From the NCBI RefSeq assembly GCF_022539505.1, contig NC_061512.1, positions 250,186,510 through 250,250,509 on the forward strand: a DNA stretch of 64,000 nucleotides, given 5' to 3'. Each line of letters starts with the position of its first letter. Positions within the stretch are counted from its first letter, which is position 1. Under the pieces are notes generated by a model. That model was not told where the DNA came from. It did no database searches and saw only the letters and a list, made by a program, of their open reading frames with translations. This DNA is from Lolium rigidum. Taxonomy: Eukaryota > Streptophyta > Magnoliopsida > Poales > Poaceae. The translations under genes were made by a program, and so were the position numbers. This document shows, one piece after another, positions 21,016-32,371 of the stretch.

Positions 21016-21665
21016 CTCGAATGTTTCTCGGGACCGCCTATCAAACTTGCATGAAATCTGTTTATTTTTTCCTGCTTTGCCTATTGCTTCTTGAACATCT
21101 TGTCTTTCCGTGCTAGTAACGTGGTAAACCTCACCGAGTCTTCGACTCGCTGCTGTCCGCAAACCGGCTTCATGGCAAGCAAGATAAACCGGTAGGAATT
21201 AAGCACGTTGAACTGCGAAAAGAAGAAGTGGGAACAAGTAATCCGGAACAGTCTTTAACTAACCCTTGCTTAACCTGCTTTTGTAAAAATTTCGAATCTT
21301 TCCTAAGTTCAAGGAAGTGTCCGCTTGGCAAAAGAACCTTGTAACTCATACGCCAAAACACCCAAAAGAGGTAGGCAGAGGCAAGGGGAAAGAACCAAGT
21401 GTGCATCAAATTGGATGCGGAAACAATACCGAAATCTTCACAGTGCAAGATAAAAACAAATGACAAAAGCAATATGCTAAGTTAATCAACCAACATAACT
21501 TAATAAGTTACCGGTATACAAGATACCGGCATAAAGTTGCGGCACGACCAAAACGATAAGTTTTATATTACATCATAAACCCCGGCATGCCGGGGTAGAA
21601 TTTAACAACCATTGTTTTTGGAGCTCAGGTACAGCAACGGCAAATAAACATGTCACGATAAATGT
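21016..21665 (+). other. D-right sequence between gap and antisense gene, with a 16-bp palindrome
   Basis: No credible ORF. A perfect palindrome, CCCCGGCATGCCGGGG, lies at 21580-21595, about 70 bases past the stop codon of the minus-strand antisense gene, so it would be in that gene's 3' UTR. Confidence 0.6.
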
Positions 21666-24600
21666 TTAAACAGCAGGGGCTTCTGGAGGAGCATCACCGG
21701 CCTCTGGACCTTCCGGAGCGGCGTCACCGTCACCGGCACCTTCATCTTCATCTTCCTCCTCTTCTTCCTCATCGCTGAGGTAGTCATTGACGCCTTCGGG
21801 AGGGGAGATGAAGGTGCGAACCGGCGCGTACTTAGCAAGCCGATAGGCACGATCCTGCCGCTTCGCGGTGAGAATCGGATCCGTATCGGTGGGAGCATTT
21901 TCACGCACACCCTGGAGAGCATCCAGATCCAAGTCCGGATACCAGGAGCACGCGGCGCGCATCACGGTGTCGGCTCCGGCAGGAGCAGCTGAGCACTGCC
22001 ACTCGCGGATCCGGTGCCCTGCGTCCTTCAGTCGGTTGGCGGTAAGGGTGACGTTGGCTGGTATAGCCTCCCCAGGCCACAGCACCTTGCAAATCTGGAT
22101 GGCGACGTCCGGAAGGTCGGCGAGACTCCGATGTTGCACTCGGGCGGAGTGTGCGACCAAATAGTCGTACCCATCCCAGTGCGCATCCTTATTGGGGAAT
22201 TCCCGCGCAACCCTGTCCTCCATCACCTTCTTCACGGCGTGAGTCTGGGAGTCCGGGAAGTGCTCTACAAGAACAAGGAAAAACATAAGGGTAGGTTACC
22301 GGGAGACGGCGTGCCGGAAGAAAAAAGAACACAGATGCGCTTCCAAGAAGAAGAAAACTTGCAAGTGAAAAACGGGGACGGAACAGCTTACGGCGAGCCA
22401 GCGCGTCGATCTGCATAACCAACCGATCATATTCCTTATGATCAGTGGTCATGAGCTCCATCCGGTGCTCCACCGCCTTCCGCTCCTTCCGCTCCTCCTC
22501 CAGCTCCGCCAGCAGCACCGCATTGGCGTTGGTAGACTCCTCACCTCAGCAAGTTTAGCCTCAGCAGCTGCCTTGGCCTCCCTCATCTCCTCGTCATGCC
22601 GGAGACCGGCTTGCATGGCTTGTTCCTTGAGTTGCCGGGAGATGTCCTTCTAGACGTCCAAAGCTTCCTGGTGCTTCCGGATGAGCTCCTCCTTGTCGGC
22701 TAAAGGCCGGAGAAGAAGATGTTAATGAAAGCGTAGCAAATGGAACGCAAAGAAACAAGTCAAACAGAAAGAAAAAGAATACCTTGGAGTGCGGCAACCT
22801 GGACCTTGAGGTCCTCAATGGAGGCTTCCGGAATAGCTGTTATGCGAAAAACTTGTAAATAGCAAAGAAAGAAGAAAAATGCCGGTAGAAAGATGTCGGA
22901 GGCAACAAAAAAAAACTCACCTTGGCAGTGGCTGTGGGCCTCCACCAAATCCCGGTGCTCCCAGAGAAGCTCTTCGAAGAGCTGTTTCCGGACATCCGCC
23001 GTGCTCTGTTTAGATAAAAAGTCAAGTGTGAAGATGCCGGTTTTCGGTATCTTTAACAAAGTTTTGCGCTAAAAGCTGCGCTCTCAACCCAAAACTCGGG
23101 GACTGGGAGTTTGCGGCATCTTTAACAAGTTTTGCGCTAAAAGCTGCGCTCTCAACCCAAAACTCGGGGACTGGGAGTTTGCGGTATCTTTAACAAAGTT
23201 TTGCGCTAAAAGCTGCACTCTCAACCCAAAACTCGGGGACTGGGAGTTTGCGGCATCTTTAACAAAGTTTTGAGCTAAAAGCTGCGCTTTCAACCCAAAA
23301 ATCGGGGACTGGGAGGATACATATATGAATCCAGAAAGAATGAAACCGGCTTCAACAGTAAGATTGCAAAGAGGTTGATGAAGCTTACCACCACGTTGTT
23401 GGTGGCATCGTGCCAGGCGTTGTCGAACTCCTTCACCGCTCGCCTGAGCCGCATGAAGTGCTCTTCGGTGCTCTTGGGGCCGGCCGGATCGACAATTGGA
23501 AGCCGGTCTTTCCCCACGCCGCGCGTAGCCGTGGAAATATCCGCCTGGTTCCACTTCTCGGCGTAACCAAGGAAGTGTCCCAGCTCACGGCCCTCGCGCT
23601 TGAGCTCCGTGATCCGGCCAAGCAGGCCGGTAGGTTTCTCTCCAGCCACAACAGCGGCACGGCCGGCGTGCAACACCACCGCTTGCGGGCCAGAAGCCGT
23701 TGCCTTTTCCTTAAGAGGTCCCGGCAGGCGGAGTTTGGCGCCTGCTGGCGGCGGCGCTGGATTGGTCACAAGAGGTCCTTGAGCTGGCGGCGGCATCGGA
23801 GCTTCCGGCGGCGGCGTTGGCATCGCCCCAGTTGCCTCAGGAACATGAGCTTCTGGCGGTGGCGTCGGTGTAGCCCCAGTGGACTCCAGAACGGGAGCTT
23901 CTGGTGGTGGCGTAGAGCTTGCCGGCACGGAAGTTTCCGGCACGGTCTTGGAGGGAGAAGAGAGCGAACTCTTTTTCTTCTTCTTCTTCTTTTCTTTCTG
24001 GACGGGGGGAACCTGAGTTTCCGCCCGCCCGGCAGCTTCAGCATCGGCGCCGATGTTGCTGGCGCCGGTGTCTTCCATGTCAGGAGGGGAGAGAAAGTCA
24101 TCCTCCGCGCGGTGATCAGAAGTTGTAGGGGCCGCGCGCCCCGCACTTGGTGCACCTCCCAGAGGGGAGGCAGAAGGGTTGCCGGTACCAGAAGGTACCG
24201 GGCTTGAACGAGGAGGAGGCGAGGTCCTGGCCGTTCCTTCGGAGCTCAACGGCTTCGAACCGGCAGAGCCCTTAGAGAGCGAGAGCGCAGGACTAAGGAA
24301 GACAAAAAAGAAAAGATAAGGAAGAGCAACCGGAAGGAAAAATCTGTGAAACCAAGCGAACAGAGAAACAAAAGCTTACCCGGAAGAAACCGGCATGGTC
24401 TTCCCCTTGTAGCGCCTCGTGCCTACTTGTTTTCCCTCGAGGACTTCCGTCCGGGGACGTTTGGCAGGAGAGGCCTGGCTCGAACCGGCGTCTGTCGCAG
24501 GGGCCTTGTTCTTCTTGTTTCCCGCGGCGAGCTTGTCCAGGAATTCCTGGCCAACCTCGGCCTGCAAAGGAGTCGCATGCTCATGGACCTGTGATTGGGG

Positions 24601-25967
24601 GCCAGCTGAGGAAGTATCTACAGCACGAGAATGACAATAAAGGCATAAGAGGCCGGAAGAGAAAACTACCTCAAGTATAACAAGATCATCAGCGAAATCG
24701 GAAGCCTCAGGCGGAGCGTTACTGAGGCGCGAGGCGTTGCCCATCTTGAGGTCCTGCCAATGGATGTAAGGATCTGGGTCAACTTTGTCCAGGGGGCGCT
24801 TCCGGACGGGACCTCGCTTCTCCGATTCGATGCGAGTGAAACGGTCCTTGGCCTGACAGCAAAAAATGATATGATTAGCCATAGCATAACAGTTATCGAT
24901 ATCTCAACACGGTTTGCACAGTTTCTTACTTCCTGAGTTGGGGGGTTGGTGGAGCTGAGAGGCAAAAGTCCCCACTCCCAGTCATCCGGCATGTCCGTTT
25001 GACAGATTTGCTTAGCCTTGCGGACAACATCTGCTTTACTCAGAGGGAGGCCGGTGATCTTGGTGGGATCGCTGGGACCATACATCTCGCTCATCTTGTG
25101 AGCCCGCCGCTGAAGGGGAAGCACCCGGCGGGAGATGAAAGCGCGGATGATGTCGTCAGAACAAATGTCGCGGTCCTTCTTCAATTTCTCCATGAAGCGA
25201 ACCACCCGGCTTGTCTGGATGTGATTCGACGGGTAGTAGCCCCAGTTGGTTTTGGTGGGAGGCGCCGGATTAAAAGCCGGCAGGTCGATGAGATCCGCGG
25301 CGCCGTCGTTCTTCACGTAGAAGAACGTTGTTTGCCACAACCGGCAAGATTCAAGGCCGGAGAACTTAAAAAAGGGGCTCCCTTGGCGGGAGCCGATAAT
25401 GCAAGACCCGCATTGAACGGGAGGTTTAGGAGGCGGAATCTCCTTGCCCTGGATCGAATTGATCCGAAGAGAGAAAAAGCGAGCGAAAGTCTCGCGGGTG
25501 GGGCGGATGCCGATGTATGCTTCCATAAAGGAAGCATAGCAAGAAAGATAGAAAACAGCATTGCCGGGTAGATGATGAGGCTGAAGCTTGTAGAAGTTTA
25601 AGAATTGGCGAAAGAAGTCGGAGGCAGGAAGGCCGAAGCCGCACTCAAAGTGAGCAAGAAAAGCCACGAACTCACCATGATTGAGCACCGGTTCGATCTC
25701 ATCGCCGGGAAGCCGACAGGATACTCCCTCCGGTATCCTCCTAGACCGGCGGAGCCAGTCGATCTCATGTTCGGTAACATCGGAACCCCTCCAAGTCCCG
25801 CGTGTTTTCTTGGATAAATCTATTCCGGAGCCGTGGCTAGAGCTACCGGCCTCCTGGTCTTGGCCGGCATCAATTTCCATCTGGGCTAGATTAGCACTTA
25901 GCCCGTCGGAGGCAATATTTTCCTGATTACCGGAAGAAGAAGAGGAGAGATACTCCTCCGTGGACAT
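21666..25967 (-). CDS. Antisense gene of D-right: PF04195-like domain plus low-complexity and coiled-coil exons
   Basis: Minus-strand spliced gene; likely start MSTEEYLSSSSSGN at 25967. Exon 1 (25967-24930) encodes the conserved domain: SRRIPEGVSCRLPGDEIEP, FLAHFECGFGLPASDFFRQF, YKLQPHHLPGNAVFYLSCYA, SFMEAYIGIRPTRETFARFF and RRVLPLQRRAHKMSEMYGP. Introns with GT-AG ends: 24929-24853, 24669-24618, 24379-24271. Exons 2 (24852-24670) and 3 (24617-24380) follow. Exon 4 (24270-23389) is Pro/Ala/Ser rich with a poly-Lys run. Short coiled-coil exons, for example 23005-22921, follow. The last exon, ending at 21666, has an acidic tail. Exon 1 is uninterrupted. Tat elements are known to carry such antisense ORFs; their function is unknown. 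H has the same exon plan. Confidence 0.7.
23049..23315 (-). repeat. Four 69-bp tandem repeats inside an intron of the D-right antisense gene
   Basis: Units start at 23049, 23118, 23186 and 23255; unit 2 lacks one base and the last unit is short. Each contains AACCCAAAACTCGGGGACTGG. The array lies within the predicted intron 23007-23388. The 69-bp period is 23 codons and stays open on the minus strand over about three units, so an alternative coding role is not excluded. Confidence 0.85.
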
Positions 25968-26445
25968 GCGGGTCTGAGTAGCCCCTGTATCTACTCGAAA
26001 AACAAGTTTCCCAAGAACTACCCTCGCGCGAAGATCTACGAGTAAGAAGAAAAGCGAAAGAAAAAAGGAAGTAAATACCCTACCAACCCAAGATCTGGAA
26101 AGCAAGAGAAAGAAAGCGAATAAGCATTGAGGCTCACCTGAGGCTGCGGGAGACGCGAAGGGAAGTTTCGCTGAAGGAATGGCAAAGGTCTGACCGTCGG
26201 CGAAGGCCGGCGACGGAGAGCGGCAAAGCCCGCCGGAGAAATCTTGAAGCAACGGCGGAGAGGAAGCACCGCAGGAACCTGGCGCGGTGGAGAGCTTCAC
26301 CACGGCAAGGAGAACGGCGCAAGTTCGTCGGGAGCGAGGCTCTGGCGGCGAACGGCGGCGGTGCGGAAGCAGAGGGAAAATGGCTCGAGAAGCTCTGGAA
26401 ATGGGGGCAAATGCGAAGGGAGGAAGAAGATGGAACCGCTCCCCC

Positions 26446-26453
26446 TTATATAA
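26446..26453 (-). promoter_or_regulatory. TATA-like box of the D-right antisense gene
   Basis: TTATATAAGG on the minus strand, about 480 bases before the ATG. It is preceded by CGGTTTTCGGCCCAC, which H also has before its box (61329-61334), about 480 bases before H's ATG. Confidence 0.6.
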
Positions 26454-26956
26454 GAAAAGGAGTTAGTGGGCCGAAAACCGCTGGGCCACGACGGTTCGCC
26501 TCGTGGGCCGCCACGTGGCGTGAAGATACATGAGTAAAAACTAGCAGGCCACAGGGTCGCCGTATGGATCCAGAATGGCCGAAGGGATCTGGTGCGGCAC
26601 ATTAAATGTTGGCGCGGGACTCGAACGGAAGTGACTACTGACACTCACAAGCCAGAAACAGTGCGCATGTCTCTGACAGGCACAGAACCCGAGAAGTCCT
26701 CGACTTCACCGAGGAGAGGTTAAATGCCAAGGATACCGGAGGAAGAGATACCGGAAACACCTTGTAAAGGAAAAAAGGGTATGAGTATAACGTGAGATAC
26801 CGGAGAGATCCGGAAAATAGCAGAAAAAGGCTAAGGCAAAGAAGCCGGCATCTCTGAACAGAGAACCGGAAGGATCAAACCGGCACCTTGTGAGAAAAGA
26901 ACCTGGCATGGACCGTCGGATAAAATCCACCGGACTATACCAGCTTCGGGGACTAA

Positions 26957-27667
26957 TGTTGGGGGAATGACCCCCGGTATGCCAAAGGCATGCCAAACCG
27001 GATGGTTTGAGCCATCAGGATACAGGTTTGATCTTCATTCCGGATGTTGAGCTCAAGCTTTTGGCTAAAGAAGTCTATACCGGCATGACCAAATAGAAGG
27101 ATGTCGGAATGAGCTTAGAAGGTACCGGACCACCGGTATATGCGAAGCTGGTCAAAGATTCCTTCAGGAGCTAGAAGACAAAGATGAGCTAAGCAAAGTG
27201 GCTTTAAACGAAGCCGTGACGTAAAAGACGAAGGTGACGCCCAAAGAAGCCGGAGGACGTCAGCCTCCCTGATTAAAGAAGATACCGGCGTCATCTGTGA
27301 TTAAAGTAGCTTTATAAAGTAGCTTTGTAAAGTAGTTTGTCTGTTAAAAGATGCCATTAGGGTTTCTTCCCCTGTAAGCCACCCTCTCCCTATAAAAGGA
27401 GAGGGGGCAGCCTCCTTCATGGGCACGAGATAGACGAGACCCTCATGTACGAAAACCGCTTGTAACTATGTTCATGCAATAGAGAAGATCTAAACGGAGT
27501 TCATCCTTGTGTCTCTCTTCTTCTACCTCTGGCCTTGGCCAAGTTCTTGAGGAAAGCTCCCGGAAGTTCATCCTACCCGATCCAAAACCCTCCCCCGAAT
27601 CCTCTAGCGTCCAACTCGGCCCCAACTTAAGCCATCCTATGGCATCTATCTGTTCACCACGACGACA
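26957..27667 (+). repeat. 3' LTR of element D-right
   Basis: 711 bp, from TGTTGGGGGAATGACC to CACGACGACA, directly after CTTCGGGGACTAA. A TATAAAAGGAG box lies at about 27392. It has many substitutions and small indels relative to D-left's LTR, especially in U3, which argues that the two are not a pair. Right flank is CATCA. Confidence 0.85.
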
Positions 27668-28428
27668 CATCATGTATGTTTCCACTAAGTTAGTTGCCCG
27701 TTCAACTCTTGGCCTATGAACAGTATTTCAGTCATTCTCTTTTTAGAAAAGATTTGCAAGCGCCAAACGATTCAAAAATCAAATTACTCCAAAAATCCAT
27801 CTGTATGGAGTTTCGTCATGCGTTCCTTTCTAACATGACCTAAATGGCGGTTCCACAAATAAGTAGAATTCAAATCATTTGCCTTATGGCATTTTAGCGT
27901 CAGTGTTATGTATGTGTGTTTCACCATTAATATTTATAATAACTTATCCATCGTACATGGAGTAATGTCATAATTTGAACAACTCATTGTTTTCATTTGA
28001 CCAGAGCAAAATAACATTTATTAAGTTCTCTATTATAAATTCTTAGGGCTAGATAGAATACCAACGACGAACATAATAACACTTTATTTTTGTGCCAGAC
28101 GTGTATTCCTATCATATTCCTTGTCAGTCACTTAGGCCATTGTATTCTTGTATTGCGTTGTTTTGTATGACACTTCATACCAACCAATATGGTACAAATA
28201 CCCAAGAATTTCATTGTGTGACAAAACAAGGAATACATCCATAACATGTATATCATGTATATACACCTGAGCTAGACTTTCTAGTCTTTTCATTCTTTCT
28301 GCCAAAATATCTTTTGTAGTTTCTCTTTTAGTTTTCCTCATTCTCAGAAAACACTTCACCTTCAATAACTTCTAGGTGTGTTGGTCAAATACCAATAACC
28401 TTGAGGTTCTTACTTTGAAGTTGATCAT
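27668..28428 (-). mobile_element. Copia element F, internal fragment left of E
   Basis: Minus-strand Ty1/copia internal sequence that continues at 32653 after element E. Joining across E is supported by the ATCAT duplication. It includes a degenerate GAG-pre-integrase segment and is cut at 27668 by D-right. Confidence 0.7.
27690..27900 (-). pseudogene. Copia GAG-pre-integrase fragment of element F
   Basis: The minus-strand frame reads NDLNSTYLWNRHLGHVRKE and then RMTKLHTDGFLE before a stop. This fits the zinc-region signature of the copia GAG-pre-integrase domain (LWHxRLGHxxxxRLxxL type). Further stops and frame changes follow (KRMTEILF, GQELN). It is non-functional and belongs to the same element as the LTR at 34546-36358. 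Confidence 0.7.
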
Positions 28429-30028
28429 TGATGCGCGTAGATGTACACGTCCGTTGGGAACCCCAAGAGGAAGGTATGATGCGCACAGTGGCAAGTTTTC
28501 CCTCAGAAAGAAACCAAGGTTTAATCGAACCAGTAGGAGCCAAGAAGCACGTTGAAGGTTGATGGTGGCGAAATGTGATGCGGCGCAACAACAGGGATTC
28601 CGGCGCCAACGTGGAACCCGCACAACACAACCAAAGTACTTTGCCCCAACGAAACAAGTGAGGTTGTCAATCTCACCGGCTTGCCGTAACAAAGGATTAA
28701 CCGTATTGTGTGGAAGATGATTGTTTGCAAGAAAACAAGAAAACAAGTATTGCAGTAGATTGTATGCTATGTAAAGAATAGGACCGGGGTCCACAGTTCA
28801 CTAGAGGTGTCTCTCCCATAAGATAAAAACATGTTGGGTGAACAAATTACAGTCGGGCAATTGACAAATAGGGAAGGGCATAACAATGCATATACATGAT
28901 ATGATAAATATAGTGAGATTTAATCCGGGCATTACGACAAAGTACATAGACCGCCATCCAACTGCATCTATGCCTAAAAAGTCCACCTTCAGAGTTATCA
29001 TCCGAACCCCATTCAGCATTAAGTTGCAAAGCAACAGCACAATTGCATTAAGTATGGTGCGTAATGTAATCAACAACTACATCCTTAGACATAGCATCAA
29101 TGTTTTATCCCTAGTGGCAACAAAGACATCACAACCTTAGAACCTACTCGTCACGATCCCGGTGTCAATGAAGGCATGAACCCACTATCGAGCATAAATA
29201 CCCCCTCTTGGAGTTAAGAGCAAAAACTTGGCCGCAGCCTCTACTAATAACGGAGAGCATGCAAGATCATAAACAACACATAAACAATAGATTGATAATC
29301 ACCATAACATAGTATTCTCTATCCATCGGATCCCGACAAACACAACATATAGTATTACGTATAGATGATCTTGATCATGTTAGGCAGCTCACAAGATCCA
29401 ACAATGAAGCACAATTAGGAGAAGACGACCATCTAGCTACTGCTATGGACCCATAGTCCAGGGGTGAACTACTCACTCATCACTCCCGAGGCGATCATGG
29501 CGATGAAGAGTCCTCCAGGAGATGAATCCCCTCTCCGGCAGGGTGCCGGAGGCGATCTCCTGAATCCCCTGAGATGGGATTCGCGGCGGCGGCGTCTCTG
29601 GAAGGTTTTCCGTATCGTGGCTCTCGGTACTGGGGGTTTCGCGACGGAGGCTATAAGTAGGCGAAAGGGCAGGTCAAGAGGCGGCACGAGGGGCCCAGGG
29701 GCAGGCCGGCGCGGCCAGGGCCTGGGCCGCGCCGCTCTATCCCCGGCCACCTCGTGGCCCCACTTCGACTCTCCTTCGGTCTTCCGGAAGCTCCGTGCAA
29801 AAATAGGACCCCGGGCGGTGATTTCATCCAATTCCGAGAATATTTCCTTACTAGGATTTCTCGAAACCAAAACAGCAGTAAAACAAGCAATCGGCTCTTC
29901 GGCATCTTGTTAATAGGTTAGTTCCGTAAAATGCGTAAATACGACATATAATGTGCATAAAACATGTAGGTATCATCAATAAAGTAGCATGGAACATAAG
30001 AAATTATCGATACGTTGGAGACGTATCA
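28429..30028 (-). repeat. 3' LTR of element E
   Basis: 1600 bp. On the minus strand it starts TGATACGTCTCCAACG at 30028, after CTAAGCTTGGGGATGC, and ends CTACGCGCATCA at 28429. The GC hairpin GGCGCGGCC/GGCCGCGCC is at 29708-29733. The U3 half resembles C; the U5 half is a different subtype ending near a GGGGTTCCCAACGGACGTG phrase. Confidence 0.85.
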
Positions 30029-32371
30029 GCATCCCCAAGCTTAGTTCTGCTCGTCCCGAGCAGGTAAAACGATAACAAAGATAATTTCTGAAGTGACATG
30101 CCATCATAATCTTGATCATACTATTTGTAAACATATGTAATGAATGCAGCGGTCAAAATAATGGTAATGACATGAGTAAACAAGTGAATCATATAGCAAA
30201 GACTTTTCTTGAATAGTACTTCAAGACAAGCATCAATAAGTCTTGCATAAGAGTTAACTCATAAAGCAATAAATCAAAGTAAAGGTGTTGAAGGAACACA
30301 AAGGAAGATTAAGTTTCAGCGGTTGCTTTCAACTTATAACATGTATATCTCATGGATATTGTCAACATAAAGTAATATAACAAGTGCAATATGCAAGTAT
30401 GTAGGAATCAATGCACAGTTCACACAAGTGTTTGCTTCTTAAGGTGGAGGGAGATAGGTAAACCGACTCAACAATAAAAGTAAAAGAATGGTCCTTCAAA
30501 GAGGAAAGCATCGATTGCTGTATTTGTGCTAGAGCTTTTATTTTGAAAACATGAAACAATTTTGTCAACGGTAGTAATAAAGCATATGAGTTATGTAAAT
30601 TATATCTTACAAGTTGCAAGCCTCATGCATAGTATACTAATAGTGCCCGCACCTTGTCCTACTTAGCTTGGACTACCGGATCTTCGCAATGCCATGTTTC
30701 AACCAAGTGTCACAAAGGGGTACCTCCATGCCGCCTCGTACAAAGGTCTAAGGAGAAAGCTCGCATTTTGGATTTCTCGCTTTTGATTATTCTCAACTTA
30801 GACATCCATACCGGGACAACATGGACAACGAGATAATGGACTCCTCTTAAATGCATAAGCATGTAGCAACAATTATTATTCTCATATGAGATTGAGGATA
30901 TATGTCCAAAACTGAAACTTCAACCATGATTCATGGCTTTAGTTAGCGGCCCAATGTTATTCTCTAACAATTTTGCATGCTCCAATCATTAAGGTGATAG
31001 ATCCTTCAGACAAGACGGACATGCATAGCAACTCACATGATATTCAACAATAGTTGATGGCGTTCCCCAGAAGCATGGTTATCACACAACAAGCAACTTA
31101 ATAAAAGATAAAGTGCATAAGTACATATTCAATACTACGATAGTTTTTAAGGCTATTTTGTCCCATGAGCTATATATTGCAAATGTAAATGATGGAATTT
31201 TAAAGGTAGCACTCAAGCAATTTACTTTGGAATGGCGGAGAAATACCATGTAGTAGGTAGGTATGGTGGACACAAATGGCATAGTGGTTGGCTCAAGGAT
31301 TTTGGATGCATGAGAAGTATTCCCTCTCGATACAAGGTTTAGGCTAGCAAGGTTATTTGAAGCAAACTCAAGGATGAACTGGTGCAGCAAAACTCACATA
31401 AAAGACATATTGTAAACATTATAAGACTCTACACCGTCTTCCTTGTTGTTCAAAACTCAATACTAGATATTATCTAGACCTTAGAGAGACCAAATATGCA
31501 AATCAAATTTTAGCAAGCTCTATGTATTTCTTCATTAATGGGTGCAAAGCATATGATGCAAGAGCTTAAACATGAGCACAACAATTGCCAAGTATCACAT
31601 TATCCAAGACATTTTAGAATTACTACATGTAGCATTTTCCAATTCCAACCATATAACAATTTAACGAAGAAGAAACTTCGCCTTGAACATTATGAGTAAA
31701 GCCTAAGGACATATTTGTCCATATGCAACAGCGGAGCGTGTCTCTCTCCCACAAAGTGAATGCTAGGATCCATTTTATTCAAACAAAAACAAAAACAAAA
31801 ACAAACCGACGCTCCAAGCAAAGAACACAAGATGTGATTGAATAAAAATATAGTTTCGTGGGAGGAACCCGATGATGTTGTCGATGAAGAAGGGGATGCC
31901 TTGGGCATCCCCAAGCTTAGACGCTTGAGTCTTCTTAAAATATGCAGGGATGAACCACGGGGGCATCCCCAAGCTTAGAGCTTTCACTCCTCTTGATCAT
32001 AGTATATCATACTCCTCTCTTGACCCTTGAAAACTTCCTTCACACCAAACTTCAAGCAAACTCATTAGAGGGTTAGTGCACAATTAATAATTCTCATATT
32101 CAGAGGTGACACAAACATTCTTTTCACTTCTGGACATTGCACAAAGCTACTGGACATTAGTGGATCAAATAAATTCATTCAATATAGCAAATATGGCAAT
32201 GCGAAATAAAAGGCAGAATCTGTCAAAAACGTAACGATCCGTCAAGACGAATTTTAAAATGGCACCAGACTTGCTCAAATGGAAAAACTCAAAACTAATG
32301 AAAGTTGCGTACATATCTGAAGATCACGCTCGTAAATTGGCAGATTTTTCGAATTTTCTACAGAGACTTGT
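30029..32371 (-). other. 3' internal region of element E
   Basis: Non-coding and AT rich, colinear with C 16134-18330 and with G. It contains two internal polypurine-like copies (about 31905-31918 and 31963-31977 on the plus strand, read as CATCCCCAAGCTTAG), the 9-bp hairpin at 31892-31912, and, at about 30640-31080, a module shared with G that takes the place of the covarying hairpins of C and I. Confidence 0.7.

Larger units (their letters stand above)
21016..27667 (+). mobile_element. Tat-lineage element D-right, 3' portion
   Basis: Plus-oriented 3' part of a D/H-family element: a short stretch after the gap, a complete multi-exon antisense gene (minus strand), a purine-rich tract (CTTCGGGGACTAA) and a 3' LTR. 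It abuts the copia element F at 27668. No gag, RT or integrase of this copy is in the window. Confidence 0.85.

Noticed and set aside
23049..23315. Possible CRISPR-like array
   Set aside because: The repeats are directly tandem with no unique spacers, in a plant transposon intron.
23410..24207. Plus-strand open frame of 265 codons
   Set aside because: It lies opposite exon 4 of the D-right antisense gene, has Arg/Ser/Trp-rich composition typical of a GC-rich shadow frame, and no domain.
24999..25571. Plus-strand open frame of 190 codons
   Set aside because: Complementary to the conserved PF04195-like exon 1 of the D-right antisense gene; no independent support.
26033..26303. Upstream extension of the D-right minus-strand frame beyond the ATG at 25967
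   Set aside because: The H homologue starts at the matching Met (MSSEQY versus MSTEEY), and the upstream codons are not conserved. It is more likely 5' UTR.
18830..27667. A single intact element D spanning the gap
   Set aside because: Target sites do not match, the LTRs are too diverged, and flanking hosts differ. Treated as two partial elements.
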